From: Hyposmocoma kahamanoa
Taxonomy: Eukaryota; Arthropoda; Insecta; Lepidoptera; Cosmopterigidae
Direction of reading: 5' to 3'
Assembly: GCF_003589595.1 (NCBI RefSeq)
Contig: NW_020653397.1
Span: 2,876,824 to 2,940,823, forward strand
Length of the DNA stretch: 64,000 nucleotides
Shown here: in pieces, positions 10,806 to 21,912 of the stretch
Layout of the letters: the number at the start of each line of letters is the position of its first letter
How positions within the stretch are numbered: the stretch's first letter is position 1
Position numbers and translations under genes: made by a program
The notes under the pieces: model-generated
What the model saw: the letters and a program-made list of their open reading frames with translations, nothing else
What the model was told of the DNA's origin: nothing
The model's database searches: none

Positions 10806-11042
10806 AAAAAGTAACCGACTTCAAAAACAGGAGGAGGTTCTGAATTCGACTGTATGTTTTTTATTTTGTTGGTCTGTTACTCCGATAATTGTAAACCTAT
10901 TTTGATGATTTTTTTTTCTTAGAAATAGAGTACCTCAGCAATGGTGGTATCATTTGAATTTGAAGAAAATGTTCCACCTCTAAAACTAGGAGATGAATGA
11001 CTTTTGAGGTCGGATTTATTTAGTACTTTGTACTGAGATTAA
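10806..11042 (+). repeat. RepB copy, internally deleted
   Basis: Has both ends (ACCGACTTCAAAAACAGGAG and a GTACTTTGTACTGAGATTA end) but only about 237 bp, so roughly half of the interior is missing relative to 32856-33299. Confidence 0.65.
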
Positions 11043-11077
11043 CTTCGACACAGTTTTAAGCAATGTTTTTAAATGTA

Positions 11078-11298
11078 CACACACATCAAAAGTCTCCAGG
11101 AAACAAGTACGTTTTTCTAACTAACGAAAATCAGGTATTTTAATGAATTTTTTTAACACAAATAGATTTTTTGTGGTTAATTTCATTTTGAAATTAAAAT
11201 TGAAAAACAAATCAACAGGTGTTAAAAAAAAAATTAAAAAATATGATTTTTAGTGATTGGCAAAAACGTTCTTGATTCCTAGACATTTTTGATGTGTG
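11078..11298. mobile_element. MITE with TA duplication (Tc1/mariner-like)
   Basis: Left end CACACACATCAAAAGTCTCC and right end, read inward, CACACATCAAAAATGTCTAG form an inverted repeat of about 38 bp with a few mismatches. TA flanks both sides (11076-11077 and 11299-11300), matching Tc1/mariner target preference. Interior is AT-rich and non-coding. Confidence 0.65.
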
Positions 11299-11300
11299 TA

Positions 11301-11770
11301 TTTTGACTTGTAGAAAAAAATATTTTGGCTTTATTTTCTTTAATACGAATCGAGACCACGATTGGTCTGGCCATGTCCCAAATTGTAACTTATGAGTGTA
11401 GCAACTAAATAGATTCATCTAGGTCACATTATTCCATGGGCTCGAGATCTTCAAAAGCAAATAATTACTAGCGCGTATATGTATATATTAATCAAACATA
11501 ACCTAAGCAGAAGCTCTCCAGAGCTCTCTATTTTCCTATTATTCTAATTGAGTCAAACCGGAATCTAATGCGTTGATGTAATTTTGGCGTTAACTCAATG
11601 ATATAAACGATGTTTACCCTGTATTTAAGTGGCTAGGGTTGTGCCATTCTAGTACTGTTACTGTATTATTGATAATTAAAACCGGAGTGAAGGAGCAGCT
11701 TCATAAAACCAAATTTGTTATTGAATATCTGAATATTGATTATTACAATGTTATTAACAATTACAATATT
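11301..11770. other. No feature recognised
   Basis: No coding or repeat match. It carries GTTTACCCTG and other unremarkable sequence up to a RepA fragment. Confidence 0.4.
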
Positions 11771-11823
11771 ATTTTTAGTAGCAGTATAGAGCTTCTTGTG
11801 AGAGAGGTCGTCCAGGGAAGCAC
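11771..11823 (+). repeat. RepA 5' fragment
   Basis: TTTTTAGTAGCAGTATAGAG then GGTCGTCCAGGGAAGCAC: only the first 50 bases or so of the element, cut where a GC-rich retroposon end begins. Confidence 0.6.
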
Positions 11824-12118
11824 TTGCTTATTCGCCCCGGATTCGATCTGCTTCCGTAAATGGGGTCTAGGTATACGGGGGTGTCCGCCACCGATGATGC
11901 GGCCAAGAGGTGGCGCGCGCGGTGTTCCAGTGCGCCCCTCTTAGTGATAGACGGGTGTAGTGTGCTCCAGCTGCATGCTTCTGAGAAGGGGCCCAGCTTC
12001 GTGGGGACTGCGGAAGAATGCGAAAGTGCCCGTATACCGTAGGAGGTTTTAGTCGGTGCGAATCCGACATAACCTCTCTGTGGCCTCCGCATCAGAGAGG
12101 TGATGATGAGAATTTATG
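11824..12118 (+). mobile_element. Retroposon 3' end with (ATG)n tail
   Basis: GC-rich block carrying TTTAGTCGGTGCGAATCCGA, then AACCTCTC.....GAGAGGT, then GATGATGA. A GC-rich 3' untranslated region ending in short ATG repeats is typical of some insect LINEs and derived SINEs. Overlapping frames on both strands are unlikely to be genes. Confidence 0.4.
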
Positions 12119-13368
12119 ATTAAAGAATATTTATTTATCTCACGAATATAAATTCATTTACAGAGAAAATTTAAGATCCTATTTCAAAACTTAATAGTAA
12201 AGCGCACTAAATCTATATAATCATCACCAGTCACTGCATATTAACAAATATAATATAGGTAGACAAAAATTAAAATCATATAATTTGACATGAATTTATC
12301 TATAATTACTTCCGAAGTTAGATGCAGGATGCGGCTGGGATTCGCACGCAACATACCAAAACATGGATGTAAGAATTATGACTTGTCCATCCCGCATCTA
12401 GATATTACGATATGTCCCTTTTTAGTTTTTATTCACTTTTAGGACAACTATTTGGTCACATGACTTATTTGTTTTTTTTTTCAATTTAACACTCGCGTTA
12501 AAATAAGTAGAAGCCAGGAACTGTGGAAGCTATGAGCCGTCGCCGTACAGAGAATAATGTTAGTGGTGCGTAATCTAATCGCGTCTTTGATGCTAATTTG
12601 TTTATTACTGTTGTTTATTATTGTTTGTTTATTTGTTTGTATGGAGCAAATACTCCTTACAAATGCTCATACAGTCAGTATAAATAATATCATAAAATTG
12701 ATCACAGTGTAAAATATAAGAAATTAAATAACGTAGGTGTGTCGAACGAGCCAGAATGACAGAGGAAGTGGAAAAGTAAAAAAATTACGTTTTGAAGTCA
12801 TAGAGATTTTAAACCATAGCTATAATCTAAAGAGGTCTAAATTCTACCTTACATATTTCTACATTACTGCGTCCGGTTTTGAAAGGCACAGGTATCATTT
12901 AAATATTTTGGTTGCTTTTGCCTACCATACATTCTTCTTCTTCTTTTCAACGTCTATCCTCCCAATGTCAAAACATAGAAATTCGTATTACGGAATCACC
13001 GAATGCGATCAATAGACCACAGAGCCTCTAACAAGCATTTAATAAACAAAAACTCTATATAAAACGCTTTTGAACAAAGCGACCGGTTGTTTATTAGTAT
13101 TTTGTTGGGCCCTCGTGCGTTAACATTTTTTTTATAATGAGTCGATATAAATGGCACAATCTGTAAAAGACCTGTTAATCAAATGCGAACATGTAGTGAA
13201 AATGTAGAGATAGAATAGTAGTTATTTTGTTCCAGTAGTCTCGTGAGATAAAAGTAACATTATATGATAATATATAATATAAATTACATATTCATATTAT
13301 AAGTAACTTTGTTGTCGTTGTTTGTAAGCTCTTATTTTTATATGCGTGGGGAGAGTGTGGGAAAGCGC
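12119..13368. other. No gene recognised
   Basis: AT-rich. Contains a small fold-back (TAGATGCAGGATG at 12319 and CATCCCGCATCTA at 12390) enclosing a degenerate tRNA-like segment. A 92-codon frame at 12737-13015 has no motif. Confidence 0.4.
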
Positions 13369-13735
13369 GTTAAGAGGGAGCAGAGGAAAAATTCCTAATT
13401 TTCGATTTGATTTTAGAGGGGTATATCCACTTTAAAGTTAAAAATAAAATATTGTATGAGTAACTACACGATATATTAAGCATAGACACTAATCAGAAAC
13501 ATAAAATAATAAAGTTTCCTCGATAGATAAAAATCACGAAATGACCTCTAATTTTCACATTTTTTCGATTTATCCTCGAAATGCTACAGGTTATTATTTT
13601 TAGATTTTTTTTAATCCCTTTAGTTTTAGAGTTATTCCGCTAAAACGAATTTGGTACTTTTAATGCGCAAAATTCAACATCTCCTGTCGCATGTCACGCG
13701 AACTTCAGGCATATATTTGTTTCACAAATTTGGGC
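13369..13735 (+). repeat. Dispersed repeat R1, copy 1
   Basis: Closely matches, inverted, the segment 34945-35365: AAGAGGGAGCAGAGGAAAAA, TTTTAGAGGGGTATATCCAC and CACGCGAACTTCAGGCATAT lie in the same order. No coding content; family unknown. Confidence 0.75.
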
Positions 13736-13911
13736 GGAGCCAATGTCAAAACTTTTTTAGCATGAGAGCTCTTAAAATGAAGTTGATATCCCGCTCGCTC
13801 ACTTCCTCTCGCCCTCTCTCTGTCAGCGGACTCGACCGCGTCTTGTACGTATCGCATAAAGCCTAACTTAAATAATGAAACAAAGTTTCTTTATTCAAAT
13901 CTCACAATCAT

Positions 13912-14075
13912 GTGACGAGACGAACAAGTCATGCGCCTGATGGTAAGCGACACGCTCGTTTATAACAGTAAAGTTTTCACAACAAACACTGCCCGTCACC
14001 CTGAGACAAAAATTGACAAGTCGCATGAACTAATAATTTCACCACCACCCTTCAAAACCGGAACGCATCTGATCT
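13912..14075 (-). repeat. RepA copy, partial
   Basis: ATGTGACGAGACGAACAAGT, then CCCGTCACCCTGAGACAAAA and CCCTTCAAAACCGGAACGC; the middle part is deleted and the 5' third is missing. Confidence 0.65.
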
Positions 14076-14423
14076 TAATTCTATTTTATATTGTAGTGCC
14101 TTCTAAAATACAGTTTTTGTTATGATTATTGACTATAATACTACGGGTGTATAATAGTTACTGGGTGTATGGGACAACACTATTGATATTTAAGCGAAGG
14201 TGACCGTGCAAGAGACGTCCTTCAGTGAATCCCTAGGCACCTTTAATGAGACGCGAAATGTCCCTATAAAAACGCCACTTTGGGGTCTATTTGCGGACTA
14301 CTTTCCTTTTCTTTTTCAGACTGAACGTCGAACTGTTATATATAAAAGCTTTTCTACAGCATTCTTAATACTACTAGTATTCTACGGTACTATACTTATT
14401 TCCTTCGTGATTTTTTTAAAGAT
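14076..14423. other. No gene recognised
   Basis: An 87-codon frame at 14200-14463 runs into a RepA tail and has no known motif. Confidence 0.35.
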
Positions 14424-14475
14424 ATCAAGTAACCGGACGTATAAGTCGTGGAACTGGTGGTAAGACACACCAATC
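14424..14475 (-). repeat. RepA 3' fragment
   Basis: GATATCAAGTAACCGGACGT then AAGTCGTGGAACTGGTGGTA; only the tail-proximal 50 bases. Confidence 0.5.
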
Positions 14476-14822
14476 ACACAAATCCCCCATTTCACCAGCT
14501 TTAAGATTTGTTTTTATGATAAAGTGGGCTACAAAACATTAAATTACATAAATACTAAATAATATAAACATATATAAACTTGTACATGAGGTACATATAA
14601 CTATAAGCATACATACACATAATACATAAAAATACTATTATCATATTTATTGAATATTTATTTATTTTGACGTGCCAACTTATCGTGTCGTACGTTCCCG
14701 GAAATACTGCAATGGAACGGCGCACACAAAAACCGGTCCCTATTGTTTAGTGGCCACCTCCAGTCGATACGGCAGGCCCGATGCTCGATGCGTGTTCAAA
14801 TCACGTCGGGGTCACCACTTTG
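14476..14822. other. Sequence with partial duplicate of downstream unit
   Basis: At about 14725-14795, ACAAAAACCGGTCCCTATTG and CTCCAGTCGATACGGCAGGC repeat with changes in the spacer of the inverted repeat that follows (14946-15035). The rest is AT-rich without features. Confidence 0.45.
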
Positions 14823-15241
14823 GGGTTGTAAATATTGTTTTGCACTGTTAACAATAACCAACACATGAACTCACTCAAAACGTTTATTTACCGTCTTAAG
14901 CCAGTGGCTATGTACACAGGTATATAAGGCGAATTGCACAAAAGCACACAAAAACCGGTCACTATTGTTTACCGCGACCGCGGCTCCTGCGCCGGCCGAT
15001 CACGCCATCTCCAGTCGACACCGTAGGCCTGACGCTGAATGCTTTTAGCTTTGTGCTCCAATTACCTACTCTTCTCGGTCGTGTCTTAGCATACCAGTAC
15101 TTGTGTTCTTTTGTGCAATTCGCTTTATATAGCTGTGTATATAGGCGCTGGCTCAAGACGGTAAATTCCGTAAATAAACCTTTTGGGTGAGTTCATGTGT
15201 TAGTTATTGTTAACAGTGCAAAACAACATTTACAAACCCAA
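14823..15241. repeat. Long inverted repeat (~135-bp arms)
   Basis: Left arm 14823-14952 and right arm 15103-15241 are inverted copies: GTTTTGCACTGTTAACAATA and CACATGAACTCAC at the outer side, GCGAATTGCACAAAAG at the inner side. Each arm carries a TATA-like TATATAAGGCG or TATATAAAGCG pointing inward, upstream of that inner motif. The spacer of about 150 bp is GC-rich (ACCGCGACCGCGGCTCC). Possibly an inverted pair of LTR-like ends. Confidence 0.75.
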
Positions 15242-15267
15242 AATAAAAAGTAGCCTGCGTCCTACTC

Positions 15268-15930
15268 TTATTTTACTTGGTACTTGGTGTAACGGGTTGG
15301 TATTCGCAACTCGACGTCAAGGCGCCTATTTTGCGCGTGGAGGGCGCAGGCTCCTCTTCGTGCCAACCAAGCTCCTCCAGGAATATCAGCAGCCTCCTCG
15401 GTTTGCTGAAGACTTCGGGGAGCGACCTTGGCACTCCAAGGTACTTCGCCCTGTAGTTGGCCACGCCGGAGCACTGTAGTAGCACTCCATACACGCTCTG
15501 CATAGAGGGCTGTCTGTGATACTTAAATTGAAAACGTGTTTATTGTATGGACCATGGCCCGTTAGGGCGGCAGTTAGAATGCGAAGCTCTTGCCTTTTAA
15601 GTTTAATTAATATTCGAGATAGACTGGCATTGAGCGTTGTGAGTGCTTCCCTCGCCTGTCTACAAACCGTAAGGGTGGGCCATGTATTATTATGTGAAGA
15701 TTTTGTACCTCTGTGTGTAGTTGTTCTGGACCATTGATAGGGGAGGGACAATATGGGTTATGAGCTCTGAGTTTATGTCATAGCTGTTCAGTGCTTGAAG
15801 TACTGACATGCTGTCGGAGAGTATTCGAATGGAGTAATTCTTTACTTTTCTCGCTATGATTGCTTCTGCCGCCAACTTGATGTCCATGCATTCAGCCTGG
15901 ACTACTGTCCTACTCCTATATTCAGCAGTT
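15268..15930 (-). mobile_element. Non-LTR retrotransposon with RNase H, 3' remnant
   Basis: The minus strand encodes, from 15930 downwards, TVVQAECMDIKLAAEAI and then RILSDSMSVLQALNSY: the RNase H region of I/R1/Jockey-type LINEs, with the conserved Q-A-E and S-D-S. A second frame continues with a LSRILIKLKRQELRILTAAL segment and a Cys-containing tail (DSPLCRACME). A third ends with LLQCSGVANYRAKYLGVPRS. At least two frame breaks make it non-functional. RT and endonuclease parts are absent. Confidence 0.75.
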
Positions 15931-16193
15931 TAGACGTGGAAATATATCAGACGTGGTTACTTTAACATTTACCTCAATATCAGTTTGAATTTACACACTG
16001 TTTACTTACTTTAAAGAATGCATAATTGGAAAGTTAATAGATTCGAGCGTTACTTGCGAAAATCCGTGTTAATAAAAACGAAAGTAAATTACTTTGCTGT
16101 TTCACGAACTCGGTGAATCGTGTAAAATTGCTACAAAGTTAATTTTTCCACCCTCCCTTCATATTAAATTAATAATAAACCATTTATATTAAC

Positions 16194-16358
16194 TGCCTCC
16201 GTGGCCGAACGATTATCATGCCGGGCTGCCACGCAGCATATTTGTATGGCCTATATTTGTTTCTCTCGTGAGTTTGGGTGTAATTTGTGGTTGTCTATAT
16301 GTGTGTCCATTCCCTAGTGCGGGACTATGTTGAGTGTGTGCGCTATTATTACTATTAT
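16194..16358 (+). repeat. SINE-1 copy lacking the B box
   Basis: Begins TGCCTCCGTGGCCGAACG, but the bases between CCACGCA and GCATATTTGTATGG, which hold the B box in other copies, are deleted. The CACCCGCGACACAGGG segment is also missing. The body and ATT tail remain. Confidence 0.7.
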
Positions 16359-16437
16359 ATCAGACATATATTCATCGATAATATTTGCTAGTAAAGAAAC
16401 GTACAAGCGTTAGGTTTAGAATAATTATTAAACAAAA

Positions 16438-16447
16438 NNNNNNNNNN
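16438..16447. other. Assembly gap, 10 N
   Basis: Ten undetermined bases. Confidence 1.
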
Positions 16448-16691
16448 GACGACTGTTGCATAGATCTTTTCTGTAACAGCGTTACGAATGTAAAAACTAT
16501 TATGACTAATAACTTTTTTTCAAGTGAGTGATAAAGCGATTGTTGTGTTCTCATAGATGTGTTACTTAGTTATTTATGGTAGTGTTATTTTCTTATTTTT
16601 ATGTGTGTGGAAGCTTTTAATTGGCATCTGATTATTTACATTTAGATCCATATTGTAAAAGTAGCTGTAAGCTCCCCTAAGATAATAAAAT

Positions 16692-17164
16692 ATAATCTCA
16701 GTACAGAGTACTAAAAAAACCGACCTCAAAAGTACGTGGAATTACGTCTATTTGCTAAGTTTCATTGAAATATCCCCTAGTTCGCCACTATACAGGACTT
16801 GATACTGGAGATAATAAAAATAGGTTCTCACTACGACACTACTCAAAGTATATCGAGGGAAATACGCCTTGAATTGGAGAAATAGCAAAATCAACTAAAT
16901 AATTGCTAAAAGTAATTGCTCCTAAATTAAAGTTGGGCGCTATTTATAAAAATGAATCTTCACGCGTGAACAGCCACCCTTAGAGGTGGATGATTTCCTT
17001 CAAAATGAAATGGGACCACTATGAAAGTACCCCCTTTCCAACAAAAAAAGAATCATGAAAATCGGTTCACAAATACCGGAGTTATCGTGTAACATACATG
17101 CAAAAAAAAAGAGCATACAGTCGAATTGAGAACCTCCTCCTTTTTTGAAGTCGGTTAAAAAATA
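16692..17164 (-). repeat. RepB copy, full length
   Basis: Runs from ATAATCTCAGTACAGAGTAC through TAGCAAAATCAAC, GGCGCTATTTATAAAAATGA and AATGAAATGGGACCACTATG to CCTCCTTTTTTGAAGTCGGT. Short frames inside it are shadows of the repeat. Confidence 0.8.
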
Positions 17165-17865
17165 AATAAGCGGTGTAACGTCATTACTACACATTTAGTA
17201 CCGAGCGCTACCAACAGATGGCATCACTTGTGTCCAGAAACTTGCTAGCGAATTGTTAACATGATTGGTACAAGACTCTTGAGGTGTTAAGGGCACGTTG
17301 TTTTTATTATATTTAGCTTGCTGGAATAAATCTTTCCAGGAACGTAGACTTTAAATTAAGATACCTACGTGATATTAAGTTACTTTGAAGGAATTAATCC
17401 TTGTAACTGACCCTTTGTACCCTATAACTTAATGTTTTTTAATCATATTTCTTCGGTTCCCAATTCCCAGGTGAGGCAAGCAAATTTTTAAGAGCCTTTG
17501 AATGTAATTACTCACTTTTAAAAGTAAAAAAATGTCCCCATGGAGTAAAGTAAATACGAAAATCCATTATTGTCCGCTGCTCTAAACTTTTATTAATGAA
17601 TTATGTAACAGGTAAAAGAAAAAGACATACAGCCAACTGCCAAGTGTTCGAAGTTACGAGAATTAAAAATATCTGTACCGCTTACTTAAAAAAGGTAGTA
17701 AAGTCCTTTTTATATTTTCGTCGCGAAAATGAGTTCTACTGAGATGGGCGATTACGAAACTACTATAATTAATACTCATTCAACTACATCACGAGAAGTT
17801 GTAAGTAAGAGTTGATGTGCCTGGAAAAAACAATAATATTTTCTAATTATTAATATAAAATGCCA
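17165..17865. other. No feature recognised
   Basis: AT-rich sequence without coding motifs or repeat partners noticed. Confidence 0.4.
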
Positions 17866-18118
17866 ACTAAGTGAAGACATACCTAGATTTTTCACAGATG
17901 GCGCAAAAAAGTCATTTAAAACAAAAACAAAGTCTTACAACGAGCATCCAGAAAAAAATTTAATCCGCTAGTTCGTTCCTTTACTTAGTCGGCATAGCGT
18001 CTGACACGGTTTACTGGAAGACGTTGGTTCGTATCCAGCCGGATCTAAGGATTTTCTTCCAAGTGTTTGATCTTTGTATTAAAAATTTTAACAAACTGGT
18101 GGAGTAATTTCACAAAAA
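17866..18118 (+). repeat. SINE-2 copy, diverged
   Basis: ACAGATGGCGCAAAAAAGTC, TTAGTCGGCATAGCGTCTGA, GACGTTGGTTCGTATCCAGC and CGGATCTAAGGATTTTCTTC correspond in order to the copy at 2819; the B box is degraded. Confidence 0.55.
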
Positions 18119-18733
18119 TAATTGAATATCATAGTGGTCAAACATCGTGCTATTCAATAACTTAAAAATTACAATAACATTTTCTTTTACCAATTGTCCT
18201 AACATATCAAACATATTTAATTTCAATTAATATTTGTTTACTTTTTCTATCATACATATAATTGGTTTTAGTTGTTTATTGTTTCGTCACATCGTTTGAG
18301 AAAAGCACTATACATGCCTCGTTGGCGCTTGGCCTTGTAACTCCTTCTCGTCCAGCAGTACCTTTCCTAATGTTCTATTACATTATATATTTTTCCTCCG
18401 TGTCTCATAAACGTGAGACGTCTTGTATCCGGTGCTTGTTTAATTTTTTATTTGAAATAATTAAAAGTACGTCATGAACGCTTTAAAATATATGAGATGT
18501 TATTAAACTTCAACTCCTTTGCAGCGTGCTCGTCGGCAATATCAGGCGGATGTTTGTGTCAAACATACACAGAGTATATTAATAAGCATTTAATAGAAAA
18601 CAAATTGGAAATGAAATTATTTTTGGATCTAAATCAAGTATATAGGTTTTTAACCGACTTATTAAGAGGATGAAGACTATATTTTTTTTGTGTGTGCATA
18701 CTACGCTATTATTCAAACATTTCGCACAGGAAG
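18119..18733. other. No gene recognised
   Basis: A 71-codon frame at 18262-18477 has no motif; the sequence is AT-rich. Confidence 0.4.
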
Positions 18734-18985
18734 TCAAATACAAAAATGTGCAATGGAGAAAACACAGGGAAATACAGGTGCCGGTAGAGTATTCCATTCC
18801 TTTGACGTACGCGTCAGAAAGGAGGAAGCAAAGCGCTTAGTGAGAATGGGTGGTATATCAACGACATAAGGATGGAGTGTTCCGGACCTTCTAGTCGACT
18901 GAAGAAGGAATGGTGAGAGTGGAACCAATTTGAAAAGTTCCTGCGCACACTCTCCGAAATGCATCCGATAGAAAACCGACAATCA
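18734..18985 (-). mobile_element. LINE ORF2 C-terminal remnant
   Basis: 82 codons reading MSVFYRMHFGECAQELFKLV, then GTLHPYVVDIPP and SSFLTRTSKEWNTLPAPVFP. The 'FYR..GEC..ELF.L.P' and 'F..RT...WN.LP..VFP' patterns are characteristic of the extreme C-terminus of a very common lepidopteran Jockey/CR1-type LINE. The same domain occurs at 57870. Confidence 0.75.
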
Positions 18986-19047
18986 GGCTACTTTTCTGCG
19001 ATGATCGAGACTTTGTAGCTTCGAATCCACAAGAGAATCGTTGTGAT

Positions 19048-19560
19048 CCGCTCACGCGATGCTCTCCTCCTACCGCAAAATGGCGGCTATTTGGTTTCGC
19101 AAAATAGAAAAGGATTCAGTTTAAATACAAGATTTTATAAATAAAAATTATTATTCTGCATTGCTAAATAAATACCCTCCGTACTACCAACAAAAACATC
19201 TCAAATAAAATGCAGTAATACACCGCCAATCCTGCACTTAAAAAGCACTAATGAAATTTTTGGTGTACTTGGATAAATATGATAATATTCCGTTTGAGTG
19301 GTTCTAACGTTTACCATGAAATTACTCCTTAAAGTATAGTTTATAAACATTTATATTCAGGGTAAACTGAAAAAACGCTACTTACGGTATGTTGTCGGTT
19401 ACGGTGTTACTTTATGGTTTGCTAGAGTAGTTACCGAAATAGCAATTAATATTAGTTCTTTTACCTGTTATAACTTCGATACCCGATAAATCGGTATAAA
19501 ATCATCACCGGCACCTCTAGGTGTGGTATGCGTCTACGGCTGCATGTATCGCGTGAGCGG
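19048..19560. mobile_element. MITE-M copy 1
   Basis: Both ends are CCGCTCACGCGAT read inward (13 bp, perfect). About 513 bp long, non-coding, and nearly identical to 47017-47623 apart from one internal block. No convincing target-site duplication here (TGAT at the left, TTCA at the right). Confidence 0.8.
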
Positions 19561-19589
19561 TTCATAAGTCTCTTTGCTTTTCGCTCCAC

Positions 19590-19905
19590 CGAGACCACGG
19601 CAGACAAGACAGTACTTAATAATTGCTCTTAGACTGCGTTTTGGTCACATTCCATTAAATAAATTTTGCTATCTCATGAGAAGGGCAGAATCCACCCAAT
19701 GCCAATCCTGTAACAAGTTGGAAGACATGCTTCATTTAATGAAATGTGATCGATTTGCAGGCTGTCGGGCAAGTAGGAGAGCTAAATTTAATGTTAAGCC
19801 ACCCGTTGACGAAGAGTGCTGAAGCTCTATACTCCCATGTGGTCTTGCTTTCTGATGAGGAGCAATATCTCTCATTGGAGCAGTGACAGATAAAGAAGCA
19901 TAGTT
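19590..19905 (+). mobile_element. LINE ORF2 C-terminal remnant with Cys/His motif
   Basis: ALRLRFGHIPLNKFCYLMRR is followed by CQSCNKLEDMLHLMKC, a C-x2-C-x8-H-x3-C arrangement found after the RNase H or RT region of many insect LINEs. The frame then breaks. It immediately follows the right end of MITE-M. Confidence 0.7.
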
Positions 19906-20129
19906 ATTTATATATATACATACATTACGAGGCCGAAATAAACGTCCGAACGTTTCAGGCCTCTTAAAACTAGATTTAAAAAAAAGGTTGACTAGTAGTA
20001 AATAAATAAATAGTAATGCAAAACTGTGTATTACAATTTGACAGCAGAATCTACATGAGTCTTTATTAAACAAAAGGTTAAAACTGATAGTAAGGTTAAC
20101 AGTATATAGTTCTTAACAAATTTTTTTTA

Positions 20130-20347
20130 TGATACCTAGTGACGTGACGTACAAGTCGTGCGCCTGGTGGAAAGCGATATGCCTGTACATAACAGTTGCA
20201 GTGCCACTCTAGCTTTAAATTGTAAAGATCTTAGGAGCTTTGCCACTGCGCCCGTCACCCTGAGACATAAGATGACAAGTTCCATGTGCCTATAATTTCA
20301 CCAGTACCCTTACTTCCTTGGACGAATACTTTCACAAGGTGCTCTAT
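20130..20347 (-). repeat. RepA copy, internally deleted
   Basis: From ATACCTAGTGACGTGACGTA through TTGCAGTGCCACTCTAGC and CCGTCACCCTGAGACATAAG to CCTTGGACGAATACTTTCAC; about 60 bases are missing before the last block. Confidence 0.7.
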
Positions 20348-20439
20348 TTTTTGTAATAGGTCGTAACTAAGCGCACATGTTAAATTTTGATCTGAAATCA
20401 TTCAATCACTCATCTCAGCTCAGGGTGAAAACCAGCGCT

Positions 20440-20706
20440 ACAATCAATTGCGGCTGTGGCATAAGCTGAATGAAGTCCTTTTGCGTACGCCACAACCGCA
20501 CACATGACAGTACAACATTTGTAGTTGTTATATTTAGTATTTTTCTGTTTTGCTCTTTGTTTGTTATTGTCTTATTTAATTTTATTTTAATTTTGTTAAT
20601 TACGTCTTTTTGTTTTGTTTTGCTTGTCTAAGTAGTATCAATATTTTTTTTGTATCTATGTGTTGTGGCGTTGCAATAAATGTCTATTCTATTCTATTCT
20701 ATTCTA
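20440..20706 (+). mobile_element. LINE 3' untranslated region with (ATTCT)n tail
   Basis: TTGCGGCTGTGGCATAAGC and a T-rich stretch lead into GTTGCAATAAATGTCTATTC followed by about five ATTCT units. An AATAAA-like signal next to a short tandem tail fits a Jockey-type LINE 3' end. Confidence 0.5.
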
Positions 20707-21204
20707 AATAATTGGATCAAAGTTATCTATGTTAAGTGTATTGGATAACAAAACAGTTGTAAACTTTTGCGTGATCAAATACGCAAAACTCTGCAAAATT
20801 AAAAAAGAAAAAGAAACACTGCTGCGCTTCGGCAGGGAATCGACATTACGCTTAGTTTTAAAAATATACTCGAACTTTTGTACATTTATAAATTACAATT
20901 TGTCAATGTTGCACATTGGAGTTTATTGAAATTTACTGTTTATATGTCTCTAATGGAGGTACCGTATTTTCGTTTGTTTAAATGCAGTTATTTCTGAATG
21001 TAACATTTAGAAATTGATGTTTAAGTCAATATATTTCGTTTTTCAAACAAACCAACGGCTGAATGAGATAGTCATCAACCAGGGCCTCAAAGTGTAGACT
21101 TGTAAACAATAATTTGAATACAACAAGAGAATTAGTAGTAACGCTCTCGTTGTATTCTAATTATTGTAATTTCATTGAAACTTCTCTAATAATATATTGC
21201 AATT
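20707..21204. other. No gene recognised
   Basis: A 66-codon frame at 20729 has no motif. TTTCGTTTTTCAAACAAACC near 21028 is a small PLE-terminal scrap. Confidence 0.4.
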
Positions 21205-21336
21205 ATGATAATAATTGTTATTCTGCTGAAATCTAGTTGCGATGGCAGTTGAGTATCAAAAAAATGTCTGTGGAATGACGGTGATGACATTTGTCCATTT
21301 CATCACATGCCTTACTAAAACTGCCATGGAAATTTA
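21205..21336 (+). repeat. Repeat F copy
   Basis: GTTATTCTGCTGAAATCTAG, GATGGCAGTTGAGTATC and CCTTACTAAAACTGCCATGG in the same order as at 3100. Confidence 0.55.
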
Positions 21337-21338
21337 TT

Positions 21339-21555
21339 TTAGTAGATGTAGAGCTTCTTGTGAACGAGCTCGTCCAGGAAGTACTGCCACCTTACCTATT
21401 TCTGCTGTCAAACAGTAATGTGAGCATTACTGCATTCCGGTTTTAGAGGGCAAGGGTGCAGGTGGAACTACAGACACATGGAACTAGTCAACGTCAAGTC
21501 TCAGGGTGACAGGCGCAGCGGCAGTGCCCCACAGAGCTTAGCGATTATTTTGTTT
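21339..21555 (+). repeat. RepA copy, 5' two-thirds
   Basis: Starts TTTTAGTAGATGTAGAGC and runs to CACAGAGCTTAGCGATT, then is interrupted by 21556-21749. Confidence 0.75.
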
Positions 21556-21749
21556 ATGCCGAACAACCGCACCAACTGCCTTGTATTAAACCAGGGAATT
21601 TTGTATAGGTTAGGTGGTCTAGGTATTATAAAATACCTAGACCAAAACCAATTTAGAAAAGTTAATCTCCTAAATTGGACGTAGTTAAGCAAAAATGATC
21701 CAATACACGAAATTATCACAAAATGAGTCATGTATACCAAACGGTTACT
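21556..21749. repeat. Segment between two RepA parts, with hairpin
   Basis: Contains GGTCTAGGTATT and its inverted partner AATACCTAGACC four bases apart, then CCAAAACCAATTTAGAAAAG and CCTAAATTGG, which resemble the 108-bp minisatellite at 49653. Confidence 0.5.
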
Positions 21750-21912
21750 AAAGACTTGTTAACTTATGTCTCAGGGTGACGGGCGCAGTGGCAGTGCCCC
21801 TCAGATCTTTGCGATTTAAAGCTCTGAGTGGCACTGCAACTTTTAGGGACAGGCGTGTAGCTTATCATCACGAGCACGTCTTGTTCGTCCCGTCACTTGA
21901 TATTATAAAATA
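21750..21912 (+). repeat. RepA copy, 3' half
   Basis: Begins ACTTGTTAACTTATGTCTC and ends GTCACTTGATATTATAAAAT. It re-reads about 70 bp of the region already present at the end of the previous copy, so this is either a second insertion or a duplication around the insert. Confidence 0.75.
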
